This document shows positions 35,080 to 48,014 of a stretch of DNA of 64,000 nt, piece after piece; within the stretch, counting starts at the first letter, position 1, and every line of letters starts with the position of its first letter. The position numbers and the translations under genes are program-made. Source of the stretch: Boswellia sacra (lineage: Eukaryota > Streptophyta > Magnoliopsida > Sapindales > Burseraceae); assembly GCA_013180625.2 (NCBI GenBank), contig SNVD02013041.1:1-64000 (forward strand), read 5' to 3'. Below the pieces are notes generated by a model that saw only the letters and a program-made list of their open reading frames with translations, did no database searches and was not told the origin of the DNA.

Positions 35080-37455
35080 GTATCCAATGACTTGGTCTAA
35101 CAACGTTAGGGAGCATTGGTAAGAATTAGTATGGTTTACTTGACAATTAGGTCCATATAATGACGCAATTTTTTAGGTATAATAAAAATTAATTAGATAA
35201 ATCTTTATGAAATTAGTTAATATTACTAAAATTTTATAGTCCCTTAAAAGTCTAGGATAAGTCATCCACTTTGATGGAAAATATAAATTAAAGTTAGACA
35301 AAAAGTTATACTCATCTCTCTACCGATAAAAGATCAAAACCATAACTTATTGCTCTATCTAGCTACCTACTAAAAGTTAGGGGGGCGTTTCTTTTCTTTC
35401 GTTTCTTTTTGTTAGAAATCTGAATATATAAATAATATGTTTTTCCTTCAAATATGATAATAAGCCTTAAGTGCTTTATTTTTCTTAGTTTATATATTAT
35501 ACAAACAATTAGTAGTTGAAAAAATTAAAAGAAATTATTATAGTGTCATAAAATTAATATTTTTGGTTAATTTATTGTAAAAATAATGTGAAAATTAGAA
35601 TATATATATGTAAAAAAATTAGTTATGTAATTACTTAATTTTAAATGAATGATTCATAATATATTCTTATGGGAAACGTATCTAATGACTTGCATATAAC
35701 GATGCTAAGAGACATTAGTAAGAATTAATATGGTTGATCACATGACAATTAGGTTCATATAGTGACATAATTTATTAGGTGTAATAAATTATTAAATGGA
35801 TAAATGTTTACATAATTAATTATTATTACAAAATCGTTTTAGTCCAGTAAACGTCTTGGAGAAGTTATCCTACTTTGATGAAAAGTAGGAATTAAAGATA
35901 GATTAGAAAACTACATCTCTTCGCCTATAAAATATCCAAACCATCACTCATTATTCTATTTCTATATAACTATTAAAAGTTAGGGGGCATTTTTTTTCTT
36001 TAAATTTGAATATATGAATGATATGCTTGTTTTTGTTTTTATTTTTTTCCTCGTCAAATCTAATAATAAGTCTTAAGTTATTTATTCTTCTTAATAAGAA
36101 ATATTAAGAAACTAGTAATGTGCCCTATGTATTATACAAACATTTGTAAACTAGTCGAACATAATCAAAATGAATTATTATAGTTTCATAAAATTAACAT
36201 TTTTATTTACTTTCTAGTACAAATAATAAAAAATAAAAAATAGATATGTAAAATAAATAGTTGTGTAATTACATAATTTAAATGAATGATACATAATAAT
36301 ATATTCTCATGATATATTATTTAAAATTTATCATTTTCAATAGAATTCTAAGTCGTAGTAGGTTGAATTTAGAGAAACACATGATTTATGTAATAGGAAA
36401 CAATTAAATCAATCAGGATATTTTAGAACTTCAAAGTAAAGAAATCCTTTTGTTCATTTATACATTAAGATAAAAGCTAAAAAATTTATTAGATTTATAA
36501 TTGAGATGGATTTATCTTATTCTAATACTTTAACCAGAAAAAAAAAGAGTGGTGTTACTCTTATAATTCCAATTTGCAACATAAATTAATTTAACTTATA
36601 TCTTTATTTAATTAAATGAATAATTCTATTCAAAATAATACTATGCTATAGGAAACAGGATTTTTAGTGATAAAAAAGATAGTCACTCACAGTAAAGCAA
36701 AAAATTGTCACTAAAAGTTTTTGCAATGAAAAAAAAGTTTCTTGCATCATGAGAGCAAAAACACGGTTGTAGAGAGTTTTAGCAACTAATCTTATGTTTG
36801 GTAACGAGGTTTTAAAAACAAAATTACAAAATTCATAAACAAACACACCCAAAATTTAAAATTTTTATGGGCTTTGTTATGTTTCAAGCCTCTTAGGAGT
36901 TTGTCCTTTCCTTTTGGGCTTTTGATGTTTTTGGGCTAGACTTAGATGCCAATTTTAGCCCTTTCAATACTTTATTCGATAGTTACTCACATTTGTAGGA
37001 TGGGACACTAACGACATTTTCTTAGGAATTGACTGGAAAAAACAATTTAAATAGGTTGCATTTAAGTAACTATATTTCATTCCATCATTATTTTTGTCTT
37101 AAAAAATAGATATGTTTTTTGAATGATATTAGACATTAAAAAAAAAATTCTTTTAAGGATATTAGACAAAAACTAAGTCTAGCCCTTTCTTAACAATATA
37201 GGAGAAACAAACTACCCAGATTAACTCTCTTATACATTAATTAATTTTGAAATTACATGGCAATATTACTTTCTCTGTTTTAATTTGTTTAAGTAATTTA
37301 TTTTATTTATATAAGGTGAAAAAATGTGAGGTCCTTTTTGTTAGTGTCAATGTGTACTACACTTGCATGTGCCATGCACATGATGATTTTAGACCAGCTT
37401 GTGATAAAACAATAGGATGAATAGAATAGAAGATAAATAAAATTTATTATACAGA

Positions 37456-37489
<34 letters not shown>

Positions 37490-39630
37490 ATTATAATTTG
37501 ATAATTTGAACAAGGGAAAAGATAGTTTGTGTGGCACGTAAAATCCAGGGGAGAGGGTATGATTAACATGTGATGCCTTGCTTCAAGAAGAGCCCAAAGC
37601 TTGCATTTTAAAACTTTCCACACAAGAAGCTCGGGCCATCGCGAGAAAAGACGATGTGGGCAAGCCGAGGGCAACTATCTTTTCCTTTTGGCCCCGCAAA
37701 AATTAAAGAAATTTTTTTGCCCCCGCATAAAATTAAAGATGTAACAAACCAACTTAGCTATCCTTTTTTATTTTTTCTCTTAAGTACATACATTTTCCAT
37801 TAATTAAAAACAATCAATTTTATCAACTCTTTATAAAATCTTTTACTTTCATTTTCTTTATGAATTAATTAATCCTAATACATTAATTTTGAATTAAAAT
37901 TTGGAAGATATGTGTAAAGTAATATTTCAATTGATAGATAAATAATATTAATATATAATGTGGTAAATAATTTTTAGGGAAATTAAGGGAAAAAAAACTT
38001 AACTAAAGACTCTGAGGTTTATTTTAGAATTAATATATTCTATTTTTTTTTTAATTTCCTAACCAAATTAGAAACAGAAGCTTGAGAATTCCATCTTGAT
38101 ATTAGCTCTCTTGAAATCTTTAAAGATCTTATGACATGTGAATTTAGCCTTTATGAATGATTAAGATTAGTTATTTACTCTCTATTTCTTAATATATTTC
38201 CACGAACCATTAATAACATTTTTTTTAGTTTTATTCAAGTAAGGAAAGAATTTTGTTCCAATTGAATATACTCTGACTATGTTTTTTTTTTTTTTTTCAA
38301 GAGGCAAACATCAAGGCTCCATCCAACAATTAGTTTTATACCTCAATACCTTATACAATAAGTATCTAATGACTTGGCCTAACAATGTTAGGACGCAATG
38401 GTAAGAATTAATATGGTTTACATGACAATTAGGTCCATCTAATGACATAATTTATTATGTACAATAAATAATTAATTAGATAAATCTTTATGTAATTAGT
38501 TAATATTAATAAAATTTTATAGCCCATTAAAAGTCTTGAAAAAGTTATCCACTTTGATGGAAAATAGAAATTAAAGTTAGACAAAAAGTTATAGTCATCT
38601 GTCTACTGATAAAAGATTAAAACCATAACTTATTGTTCTATCTAGCTACCTAATAAAAGTTAGGGGGCGTTTCTTCTCTTTTCTTTTTTTTTTTTTTTGG
38701 GTTAGAAATCTGAATATATAAGTACTATGTTTTTTTTTCTTCAAATCTAATAACAAGCCTTAGGTTCTTTATTTTTATTAGTTTATATATTACAAAAATT
38801 ATTATCAGTTGAAAAAATTAAAAAATTAAAACCAAGTATTATAATTTCATAAAATTAATATTTTTGGTTAATTAATAGTATAAATAATGTGAAAATTAAA
38901 AAAACATATATGTAAATAAATTAGTTATGTAATTACTTAATTTTAAATGAATGATTCATAATATATTCTTATGGGATAGGTATCTAATGACTTGCATCTA
39001 ATGATGCTAAGACACATTGGTAAGAATTAATATGGCTAATCACATGACAATTAGGTCCATATAGTGACATAATTTATTTGGTGTAATACATTATTAAATG
39101 GATAAATCTTTACATAATTAACTATTATTACAAAAACATTTTAGTCCAATAAACTTCTTGGAGAAGTTATCCTACTTTGATGAAAAGTAGGAATTAAAGA
39201 TAGATTAGAAAACTAAATCTCTTTGCCTATAAAAGATCAAAACCATCACTTATTATTCTATTTCTATATACCTATTAAAATTTGGGAGCTTTTTTTTTAT
39301 TTTGTAAATTTGAATATATGAATGATATGCTTTTTTTTCTTTTCAAATCTAATAATAATTCTTAAGTTGTTTATTTTTCTTAATGAAAAATATTAAGAAA
39401 CTAGTACCATGCCCTATATATTATACAAACATTTGCAGATTATCAGTTATATTTTACATTAAACATTTGTAAATTACTAGTTGAACATAATTAAATTGAA
39501 TTATTATAGTCTCATAAAATTAATATTTTTATTTACTATACAGTACAAATAATGAAAAAATAAAAAAATCTATGCAAAATAAGTGGTTGTGTAATTACAT
39601 GATTTTAAATGAATAATTCATAATATATTG
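35080..39630 (+). repeat. ~600-bp units repeated twice inside each duplicated segment
   Basis: The block TAT(C/T)(C/T)AATGACTTG with its following text (landmarks GACAATTAGGTCCAT, CTTTGATG.AAA, AAAGTTAGGGGGCGTTTC and similar) occurs at about 35081, 35680, 38363 and 38981. The spacing within each pair is about 600-618 bases. The older event is therefore a dimer of a ~600-bp unit; the dimer was later copied as part of the larger duplication. No coding potential is visible. Confidence 0.75.
36560..37400. other. Spacer between the two duplicated segments
   Basis: AT-rich sequence without recognisable coding segments, element ends or repeats shared with the flanks. Confidence 0.4.
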
Positions 39631-39769
39631 TTATGATAAATTATTTAAAATTTATCATTTTAAATAGAATTCTAAGTCGTGGTAGGTTGAGTTTAGAGAA
39701 ACACATGATTTACAAAATAGGAAACAATTACATCAATAAGGACATTTTAGAACTTTAAAGTAAAGCAAT

Positions 39770-41027
39770 TGTTATGCAAAATTTGCAAATATTCGGAATT
39801 GAGCAAATAGTATAATGATGAGTGAGTTATCATTCCCACGAGGATTGGTTATTAATTACTAAACTTAATCTAACTATGATTTTATTTGAATAATCAAATT
39901 AAATAGCAAATTTAAAAGAATTAACCAACTAAATAACTGGAATAAAATTAAATACTAAGCCAAGAAATACTAAATTAAGATAAATTCAATGGTATTAAGC
40001 TCTAAAGTATCAGGTTTCACCTAATTTATATACTCTATTATTCAATCCAATTTAATTAATGTTTATCAACCTTGTTGCCAACCGATTTCTCTAAGGTATT
40101 TGTTATTCTTTTTCAAGTAATACCAATGTATAATTATAAGGAGAATCACATATCTGTCTCATCTAACAACTTATAATTATCCATTAAGCACTAGAAATCT
40201 TAGAGGATTGCACAAATCACAATTATATTTCTATCTCATGTGAATTCATGGTGAATCAATCAAGGACTAATATAAATTAGCTTCTCAGTCTAATTTATAT
40301 CTCAAATCATGCAATAGTTGGCCATATCATCACAAGCATTAAGAACATGAATAACTGACTCAACAAGAATTTGAATAAATTGAATTGAAATAATAGAGTA
40401 CCAAACTTGGCTACATCCTAACCCTAGAAAAAGAGAATTTAGATCATAATGCAAAGAAAAATAACACAAGAAAATCGAGTAGCATTCATAGAGTATAGAG
40501 GAGAAAGAAAGATTTAGAGATCTTGAAGATTCTTTGAAGATTCTCCCTTGAATTGTGCCTCGAAGGGTTGTAGATTGCTTTCTTGCCTCCTAAGCACCTC
40601 TAAGGATGTCTCTAATGCCTAAAGAAGACTAAAACTCGTTTATTCATAATCTATAAGCAAAAGAATTAGAGTCCAAAGTAAAACAGGATTCCTGAGAATT
40701 TTCAAAAATAAACTTGCATAAAAGCGCAGCTACAGTGGTGCGGGAGCACCAACTTTCTGCTTTCATAAGCTTTCTTGTTCTGGACCTTGCGCCACTGTGC
40801 CACTTGTGTTGCGTTGGAGCACCAAGTCTCTGATTTTGTAGTCCGAAGCTTTTCCTCTTTTGGCCCTCTTTACTCCTATTTTTGATGTGCTTTATCAGGA
40901 ATCCAATTCCATTCCAAAGAATCTGCATTTAACTAAAATAGCATATTATTTTCTCCTTATTTTGCTCAAAAACTAATCAAAAATTAAATTTAAGGTTTAT
41001 TAAATTAGTGAATAAAATTCACTAGCG
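39770..41027 (-). repeat. 3' LTR of the non-autonomous Athila-like element
   Basis: It starts TGTTATGCAAAATTTGC and ends CACTAGCG, where the expected terminal CA has become CG. In the first 105 bases I count 13 differences from the 5' LTR, many of them transitions, which indicates an old insertion. Confidence 0.92.
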
Positions 41028-42180
41028 AATACCCCCAAACTTAACATTTTGCTAATCCTCTAGCGAAACAAAAACAATTAATAAAAGTAACAAATATGTT
41101 TAGACCAACAATTATTCATGCAATGTTAAACTTGCACTGCGATTAGCCTAAAAAATTGTATCATTGATAACTCAAAAGAAATTTCAAACACGCAAAACCA
41201 TCTAAGATTCTTCTCAACATTAGTTCAGTCTATTTCCAATTCCTCGAGTGTGTGTGTGATGAGTCAATCTCACATTATTGAATGCAATTCAAATGAGATT
41301 ATGTAACAAAATGAGTCAAGTCAAATAAAACATTTATGTGCTGTATGAAAAGTAAGACTCCATAAGCTTGCTAGTCACGCTACTCTCCACTAATTTAAAC
41401 CAACTCAATTATCAATGATCAATAGGACTTTTAAAAGATTGTAATGTATAGCTAGGGTAATAAGGTTATGGAAACAGGGTAAATTTTTCGGTTCACGGGA
41501 GTGCCAACTTTCTGGTTTCACAAGCTTTGTTGTTCTGGATTTGCGCCGCTGTGCCACTTGTGTTGCGCTGGAGCGCCAAGTTTCTAATTTTGTAGTCCGA
41601 AGCTTTTCCTCTTTTGGCCCTCTTTACTCCTATTTTTGATGTACTTTATTAGGAATACAATTCCATTCCAAAGAATTTGTATTTAACTAAAAAAGCAGAT
41701 TATTTTTTCCTTATTTTACTCAAAAGCTAATAAATAATTAAATTTAAGGTTTATTAAATTAGTGAATAAAATTTACTAGCAAATACCCCCAAACTTAAAA
41801 TCTTGCTAGTCCTCGAGCAAAATAAAAACAATTAATAAAAGTAACAAAAATTGCATCATTGATAACTCAAAAGAAATTTCAAACTCGCAAAACCATCTAA
41901 GATTCTCCTCAACATCAGTTAAGTCTATTTCCAATTCCTCAAGTGTGTGTGTGATGTGTCAATCTCACATCATTGAATGCAATCCAAATGAGATTATGCA
42001 ACAAAATTAGTCAAGTCAGATAAAACATTTATGTGCTGTATGAAAACTAAGACTCCATAAGCTTGCTTGTCATGCTACTCTCCACTAATGTAGACTAACT
42101 CAATTATCAAGATCAAATAGGACTTTGAAAAGCTTGTAATATATGGCTAGGGTAATAAGGTTACAGAAAAAGGGTAAATT
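40740..42180 (-). repeat. Tandem duplication spanning the LTR/internal boundary, unit about 760 bp
   Basis: The segment from the LTR block GGGAGC(A/G)CCAACTTTCTG (40740) to GGGTAAATTTTTCGGTTCA (about 41498) is followed at once by a second copy starting CGGGAGTGCCAAC. The second copy runs to about 42190 before single-copy internal DNA resumes. It therefore contains the end of the LTR, the polypurine tract and adjacent internal DNA twice. It must have arisen after or during insertion, because the related copy at 60437-63137 lacks it. Confidence 0.8.
41028..41043 (-). other. Polypurine tract of the non-autonomous element
   Basis: On the element strand the sequence next to the 3' LTR reads AAGTTTGGGGGTATT, the usual plus-strand primer of this family. 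The same tract adjoins the LTR at 61727-61742 and, because of a local duplication, occurs again near 41785-41800. Confidence 0.85.
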
Positions 42181-43179
42181 TTCTTGTTCAAATTACTCGT
42201 AAAGCATGTAAAATCTCTCAACTTTATAAACTTTCTGCCCTAATCAACTCATATTTTCAATACAATTCTTGTCAAGCTTCAACTGAGTCTTACCTTCCCT
42301 TTTTGTGTTTGAACACCTACTTTATATTGCAACAAGTACATGCATCACCCTCATCTTGTCAACTCTTTTAACTGTTTACAAGATTCTTTCTCTTTCTCTT
42401 TTTGTTTTTCATTTTTAAATTTTTTTTTTCAACTGGATTATGCAATGTTGTTTCCCTTACGCTTTCTTTTTAGTTTGTGTAACAAGTTTTCGGCTAGTAA
42501 ATCCCAAACAAGTTGGCCTTAGGGTACTAGATGTTAAGACATCCCTAAGAGCTTACTTGCTTAAACTAAAAAGGCTATGGAATCAACTTATCTAGATTTT
42601 TTTTTTTTTTTAAGTAAAGACAATAATGCAAATAGCTGACTTTACAATGGGCTAAACCTAAGTCAAAATCATCAAACTCAACCTTTGATTCCAAACTACA
42701 TATCTAATCATGTCATATACCATCAAAACACCCCTCATCCTTCCTTATGCACCCTTTTTCATGCAACAGCCAAAAGCTTTGAAAAATTAACATGCTTATG
42801 AGTAAGGGACACTGTTTAGATATATTCTTTATATGGCTAGGATAAATTTGGTGAGCTAACAAAGAAAAAGGTTTCAATAGGCCAAAGGGGACAACTAGGG
42901 ATCAATTTCAATCATAGGTTGGCTTGAAAGGCTCAAACGTTCCAAAAATAGCCTAAATCATCTCCCTAATGTTGAGTCGTCTATGATTTCGCCTCAAGCA
43001 AAAATCAAGCAAGTTCTATAATTTTTTTGAAATTTTATAACTCATTTACATTACATAATCTTTCTTTAAATCAACAACCAATTTCAATGATCATGACTCA
43101 ATGTGCTCAAATATGGTGCAAGGAATTGAAAATAAGACCAAACTATCAATAAAGTCAAATCCATAGATTGCATGCAAAA

Positions 43180-43258
43180 TTTTTCAATTTCTAAGAGTTA
43201 TTTATGTCAAACAATCTTCATCTTATCCTCGGCCATCATAGTGCAATCAAAAAAAGAA

Positions 43259-43313
<55 letters not shown>

Positions 43314-43625
43314 ACACATTATATGCAAAACAAACAACAGGTGCAACACAAACAAACACAAACAATTATAGCTAAACAAAAACTAAATCGAGCAACTGCA
43401 CACATTATAAGAGTTGTTGTGCTATTTTCAATTTCTAAGAGTTATTTATGTTAAACAATCTTCATCTTATCATCGGCCGTCACAGTGCAAGCAAGAAAAA
43501 AAATAATTATATATATATATATATATGAAAACACACACTATATGCAAAACACACAAGCATATTCAAAACAAGCAAACACAAAAAGTTATAGCTAAATAAA
43601 AACTAAATAGAGCGATTGCACTCCC
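43180..43625. repeat. Tandem ~243-bp duplication with TA microsatellites
   Basis: CTAAGAGTTATTTATGT(C/T)AAACAATC begins at about 43191 and again at about 43434, each followed by CTTCATCTTATC(C/A)TCGGCC, a TA run (43264-43310 and 43507-43526) and an AC/CAAA-rich tract. It is an internal part of the retrotransposon. Confidence 0.8.
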
Positions 43626-44189
43626 AAACTTGAGAAGCATAGTGCCCTCAATGTGCACAAACAGCAAATAAAATATAGTTAAAGGCAGAAAACTTCTTTG
43701 AAGCTTAAGAGTTCGCAGGATCCTAGTCATCTAGAAGATCATCACCCAAACCATCGCCAAGATCTGCTCTAAGATCGACTTTAAGTGCTCCAATATATAC
43801 ATAATCATCACCCTGCTAGGCATTAACCTCCTTATCGGTGGCTAGATCCTAATGAAGCTCCTTAGTAGGCAACCACTCATCCTCAATAAATAGCAGTTGA
43901 GGAGGATACAAATCTGGATACGCCCCTTGACTAATGAAAAACTACTGGAACGTGCGCTAGGTTTCCATCATGTATGTTGTCATTTGTTTAATATAAGTGA
44001 CGTCTTGACATACTATAGCAAGCTCGCATCGAGTCGCCTGGAGCTCGTGCTCAAATCTATCTATCCGCTATGTATGGGTGAGCTGGAGGTGGAGGCTACT
44101 GCTGCTGTGGCTACTATAGAGGTGGCTGTCTCAAGTGTGCCCTCTCAAGGGCCTGGAGGAGTCTTACATCTATGATGGGCCATTACGGT

Positions 44190-44943
44190 GATCGCTCCTC
44201 AGCTACATCAATAAAAACCGTAGCGACTCGGCAAAGAGCTGTGATCAATGATGGATGTAGAAGCCCACCACTGGTTCTATATTGAATGCAATGGATTATG
44301 TTGTTCGCGATTAACTGCCCTAGATTAATTGTTATGCCTTACTTGTATGCATATAATAATGTGGCCTACTCCTTTGTAACCTCTCCATGATGAGTGTTGC
44401 ACAACATTTTTTTGCAAACGAAGATGTTCAATGCCCGTAACTCGACTTGCATGGCAGAGATTGGAAACATGCTGGCCTCTCTACGATGAGCTCTAGATGG
44501 CCCCCATTGTGTACCCGTTGGAGCAAGATATGCTAAAATTTCATCAAAGTTCGGATTGATCTTGTAGCGAGAGTACTCACATTCTTCGATGTCCCGTAGC
44601 TTGTAGAATCGGTTGATAATAGTAGGACTGAATGAAACTTGTTTCCCTGAGATAAACACATTATAACCATCCTCTCCTTAGCATTTGTGTAAAATTCCTG
44701 GACCACAGGTACAATGGCATGCTCCGACTGGCTCGTGTAAGTCTACCATACATCTTTGCTCTCTGGAAGCCATGAAACGTCATTAGATGTGTCAATACGT
44801 TGCTCTCAAAGGCAACTTTTAGCGAGAACTCTGTTGCGGTAACGAGCAACAGTTTCGACACTTTTGAAGATACGCCAATCAAATGCAGGAGCTGCTAAGG
44901 ATGATTCTTCAATAGTTAAGGCCTTCTGTTTCTTTGGTGCCAT
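44190..44943 (-). pseudogene. Extra ORF with 'putative plant transposon protein' type domain
   Basis: From ATG 44943 the frame begins MAPKKQKALTIEESS and continues with FDWRIFKSVETVARYRNRVL, then across frameshifts AIVPVVQEFYTNAKERMV, QGNKFHSVLLL or, in the neighbouring frame, VSFSPTIINRFYKLRDIEE, and then ILAYLAPTGTQW and MQVELRALNIFV. A basic start, a 'V.EFY.NA.E' strand and a 'V.F....IN.FY.L.D' strand are typical of an uncharacterised domain often found downstream of pol or alone in plant Athila/Tat-like elements. Its role is unknown. It lies where an envelope-like ORF would be in complete Athila elements. At least two frameshifts disrupt it. Confidence 0.6.
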
Positions 44944-44999
44944 GACCCTGTTCACAAGTTAAACAAGCACGTCTAGACATTTAAATGCTGCTTACATCC

Positions 45000-47104
45000 A
45001 ATCACAAGTTCATTAATTTTCATCCTGAGTTAACATAAAAATTGATTTTTGCGCACAAAAACCAGTAGCAATCCGAAATCAACATATGGAATCAAAACAT
45101 TCATTTAAATGAATAGCTTATGTGTAGAATCAATGAAAGAACTATATCGAATTCATAATACTCGAATAAGCCATAATTCCAAAAACTAGTGAATAATATA
45201 TGAATACTAAAGAAAACAACCAATTTGCATTGTTTAATGGTATGTAGGCATCCAATTTATCATATTATACTCAGGACTTTCTTTAAGTAATGTCCGATCA
45301 AAGCATCTAATGCAAACAAGAATATGTGTCAAATATCACTATAATTCCAAAATGTGACTGGCATAGGTACCGCAATAGTCACCAAGACTCCTGATTATGT
45401 GCATCCAACCAAGTGTAACAATTGCTATCACCTGTGGGTTTAATGTCAACTCAAAATCATGCGAATTTGAATTATATCAGTGATACATATTATTCAACCC
45501 TTATGCCAAACTACCATGAATAATAGCGCAACGACTACCCTTAGTAATAAAAGTTCTCACATGTACTCGTGAAAGCATAAATTATTCCATAGCAAAATGA
45601 GTCTCATGACAAAATTCAGATGAAATCAATCATGCATGGTTAATGCATCCAAATGCAAGTTGACATACAAAGAGATTGTTTAGCAAAAATCCTGCGGTGG
45701 TATTTCATTCAAGCAGTTGTGGAATTAGACCTCAATGTTCTTTTAGACATTCATACAGGATAGGTTTTTAAACCATCAACATCTCATGCACAATGTCATT
45801 AATAAATCTTTTTCAAGCAATAATATCACATGAATGTATAAATTTAATGAGCTGAACAGTTTGTTTATATAATCAAAGCAGCCTAATATCGTGCAAACAA
45901 AACCACAAAAAAAACTGCGGTCATAGCATCAATGCATCACAATCATATAACATCCAAAAACTCCCAAATATGCCATCCTTTACTCCCAAACTTCTCATTG
46001 TAACTCCACCCATTACAGTGGCCACAAATACTTCATAACAATGAACTATTGCATGTAAAGAAAAAGTAAGAGCTTTTGTTAAAACATAAATATAAAGTGG
46101 CTTATCTTGCTTACATGCAAAAGAGAGAAGATGAGAGGAATGCGAGTCTTATCAAGAGGAAACTAGGAAGAAGATGACTAGCATAGAACCTAGTGGTGTC
46201 AACGAGCGCCAAGGTTGATGAGATGACGATGGGTTTGATTGTTAGAGGTAAGGGCATCATAGGGAGGAAAGGGAGAGCAAAGGAGTTTTCCAAAAAAAGG
46301 GTAGCCAAGACTTTTTTTTTCTAAAAATCAAAGTTGCGTGCCATCGCATATGTTTCGTGCAAGAGCGTAAAAAAAAAAAAACCCAAATTGATTTTGCCCT
46401 AATTTGGCCACGCAGGTGCACGATCACAATGGCATAGGTGCACCAAGTTACTAGACTCAATTTTTAGGTGCAGGGCAAGATTCGCACTAAAGCACAACGG
46501 TGAAGAAAGGAGTGGGAATTTGACTTGTTTTATAACCAAAGTGGCGTAGGAGCACACTATAGGCCTAAAATTTAAGGTAACACTTATGCAGCAGCGCATG
46601 TAACATGGCATAGGAGCTCTATATTTCTTGCAATTGTATTACTATGGGTGCTAAAGGGCGCGGGCGTGCAAAAATCAAGTGCAAGGGGGCGCCATCTATG
46701 AGCTTAAAGTCTTGGGTCTTAGTTGCACAATAGCACAAGAAGTTTGGCGTAGTAGAGCCATGCTTCTGGGAAATTTAAAATTTGAAAGCAAATTTTCAGT
46801 GCAGCGGCACGACTTACCTACGCAAGAACGCGTGTACTCAGTCTCGTATGGCATCGTGGCATAGAACACATGGCATAAGGCTTTTACCAACACTCCCCCA
46901 AACTTGGCTTTTAAGTTGAAAATTTGCCTTAAAATACTAACACACAACATGAATGCATACATAAATTTTAAAAATAGAAAACCACACTTGAAAACAAAGA
47001 AAATAGTTAAACAACTAAAGCAAAATATAAAGTCCTAGCTTGGCTTGTGTTGCCTCCCAAGAAGCGCTTTGCTTTATGTCATCAGCCGGATGTGGTTATG
47101 TTCT
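45000..47104. other. Internal non-coding part of the Athila-like element
   Basis: There is no supported coding region. At about 46320-46880 the DNA is richer in GC and contains recurring GGCGTAGGAGC / GGCATAGGAGC motifs resembling the GC-rich block within the element's LTRs. Confidence 0.5.
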
Positions 47105-47870
47105 TCAAACTTCGTCAAGTAATGTGATGCTTTTTTGTGGTTCTACTTTACCACTTATGTAATGCTTCAGCCTTTGTCCATTGACCTTGAATGAAGTTTT
47201 GCTTGATTGTCCATTCTCCACTGCACCATATGGAAACACTTCGACCACTGTAAAAGGATCAGACCATCGTGACTTTAGGTTGCCTGGAAATAGCTGCAAT
47301 CAAGAGTTGTACAGCAGGACTTGTTAATTGGGAGAGAAGGTTTTCTAGAGAATTTGCTTGTCATGCCATACCTTGGTCCTTTCTTTGTAGATTTCTGCAT
47401 CTTTATAGGCTTCCTTTGGAAACTCTTCCGGCTTATTTATCTCATCAATTCGAAAATAATTTTCAATGTCATCCGAATATTTCATGGCATTAAAAACATT
47501 AGATACTACCTCTTTCTCTTGAACACGTAAACTCAACTCACCCTTTTGGACATCAATTAATGTCGTACCAGTTGCCCAAAACGATCGGCCCAAGATGATG
47601 GGTATTTCTTTGTTCTCCTCCATATCAAGCATAATGAAATATATTGGGAAGATGAATTTATCTACCTCGACCAGCACATCTTCAATCACTCCTCTTAGAT
47701 GCTTGATGGATCGATCAGCTAGCTGCAAAGAGACCGTAGTAGGTTGTGCCTCTTATAAACCAAGCTTTTTAAAAACTGATAACGGCATTAGATTTATACA
47801 TGCACCTAAATCATATACTGCATTAGTAAAGAAAGAGTCACCAACAGAACAAGGAAAGAAAAATCCCTAA
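47105..47870 (-). pseudogene. Protease fused to integrase C-terminus by internal deletion
   Basis: The minus strand first gives the protease (YDLGACINLMPLSVFKKLGL at about 47760-47815, with the catalytic Asp in DLGA). An uninterrupted frame then runs from 47728 to 47345: MQLADRSIKHLRGVIEDVLV, EIPIILGRSFWATGTTLIDV and FRIDEINKPEE. At about 47410-47440 it passes in frame into integrase C-terminal text, AYKDAEIYKERTKVWHDKQI. After stops this continues as VLLYNS, LFPGNLKSRWSDPFTVVEVF and KVNGQRLKHYISG. The whole of reverse transcriptase, RNase H and the integrase catalytic core are missing. The element therefore depended on a helper for replication. Confidence 0.85.
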
Positions 47871-48014
47871 ATCCTTGAGCTTTGGTGGCAGCTTCTTTTG
47901 CAATATGATGCTATATTCTTCAGTTAAAGCCACAGTCTTATGGTCTTCTAGTTTCCTTTTCTTGGATAGTATATCTTTCATGAATTTGACATAGCTGGGC
48001 ATTTGCTCCAAGGC

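Larger units (their letters stand above)
25090..36560 (+). repeat. Left copy of a duplicated ~2.45 kb segment, split by the CACTA-type element
   Basis: Outside the insertion, 25090-25769 and 34790-36560 match 37400-38094 and 38095-39769 plus 51009-51110 in the same order. Shared landmarks include a TA microsatellite (25144 and 37458), the block GATAATTTGAA, CCTAACCAAATTAGAAA immediately before the insertion point, CTTTAAAGATCTTATGACA-like text immediately after it, and CCTTTTGTTCATTTA near the right end. Copies differ by scattered substitutions and small indels. Confidence 0.85.
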
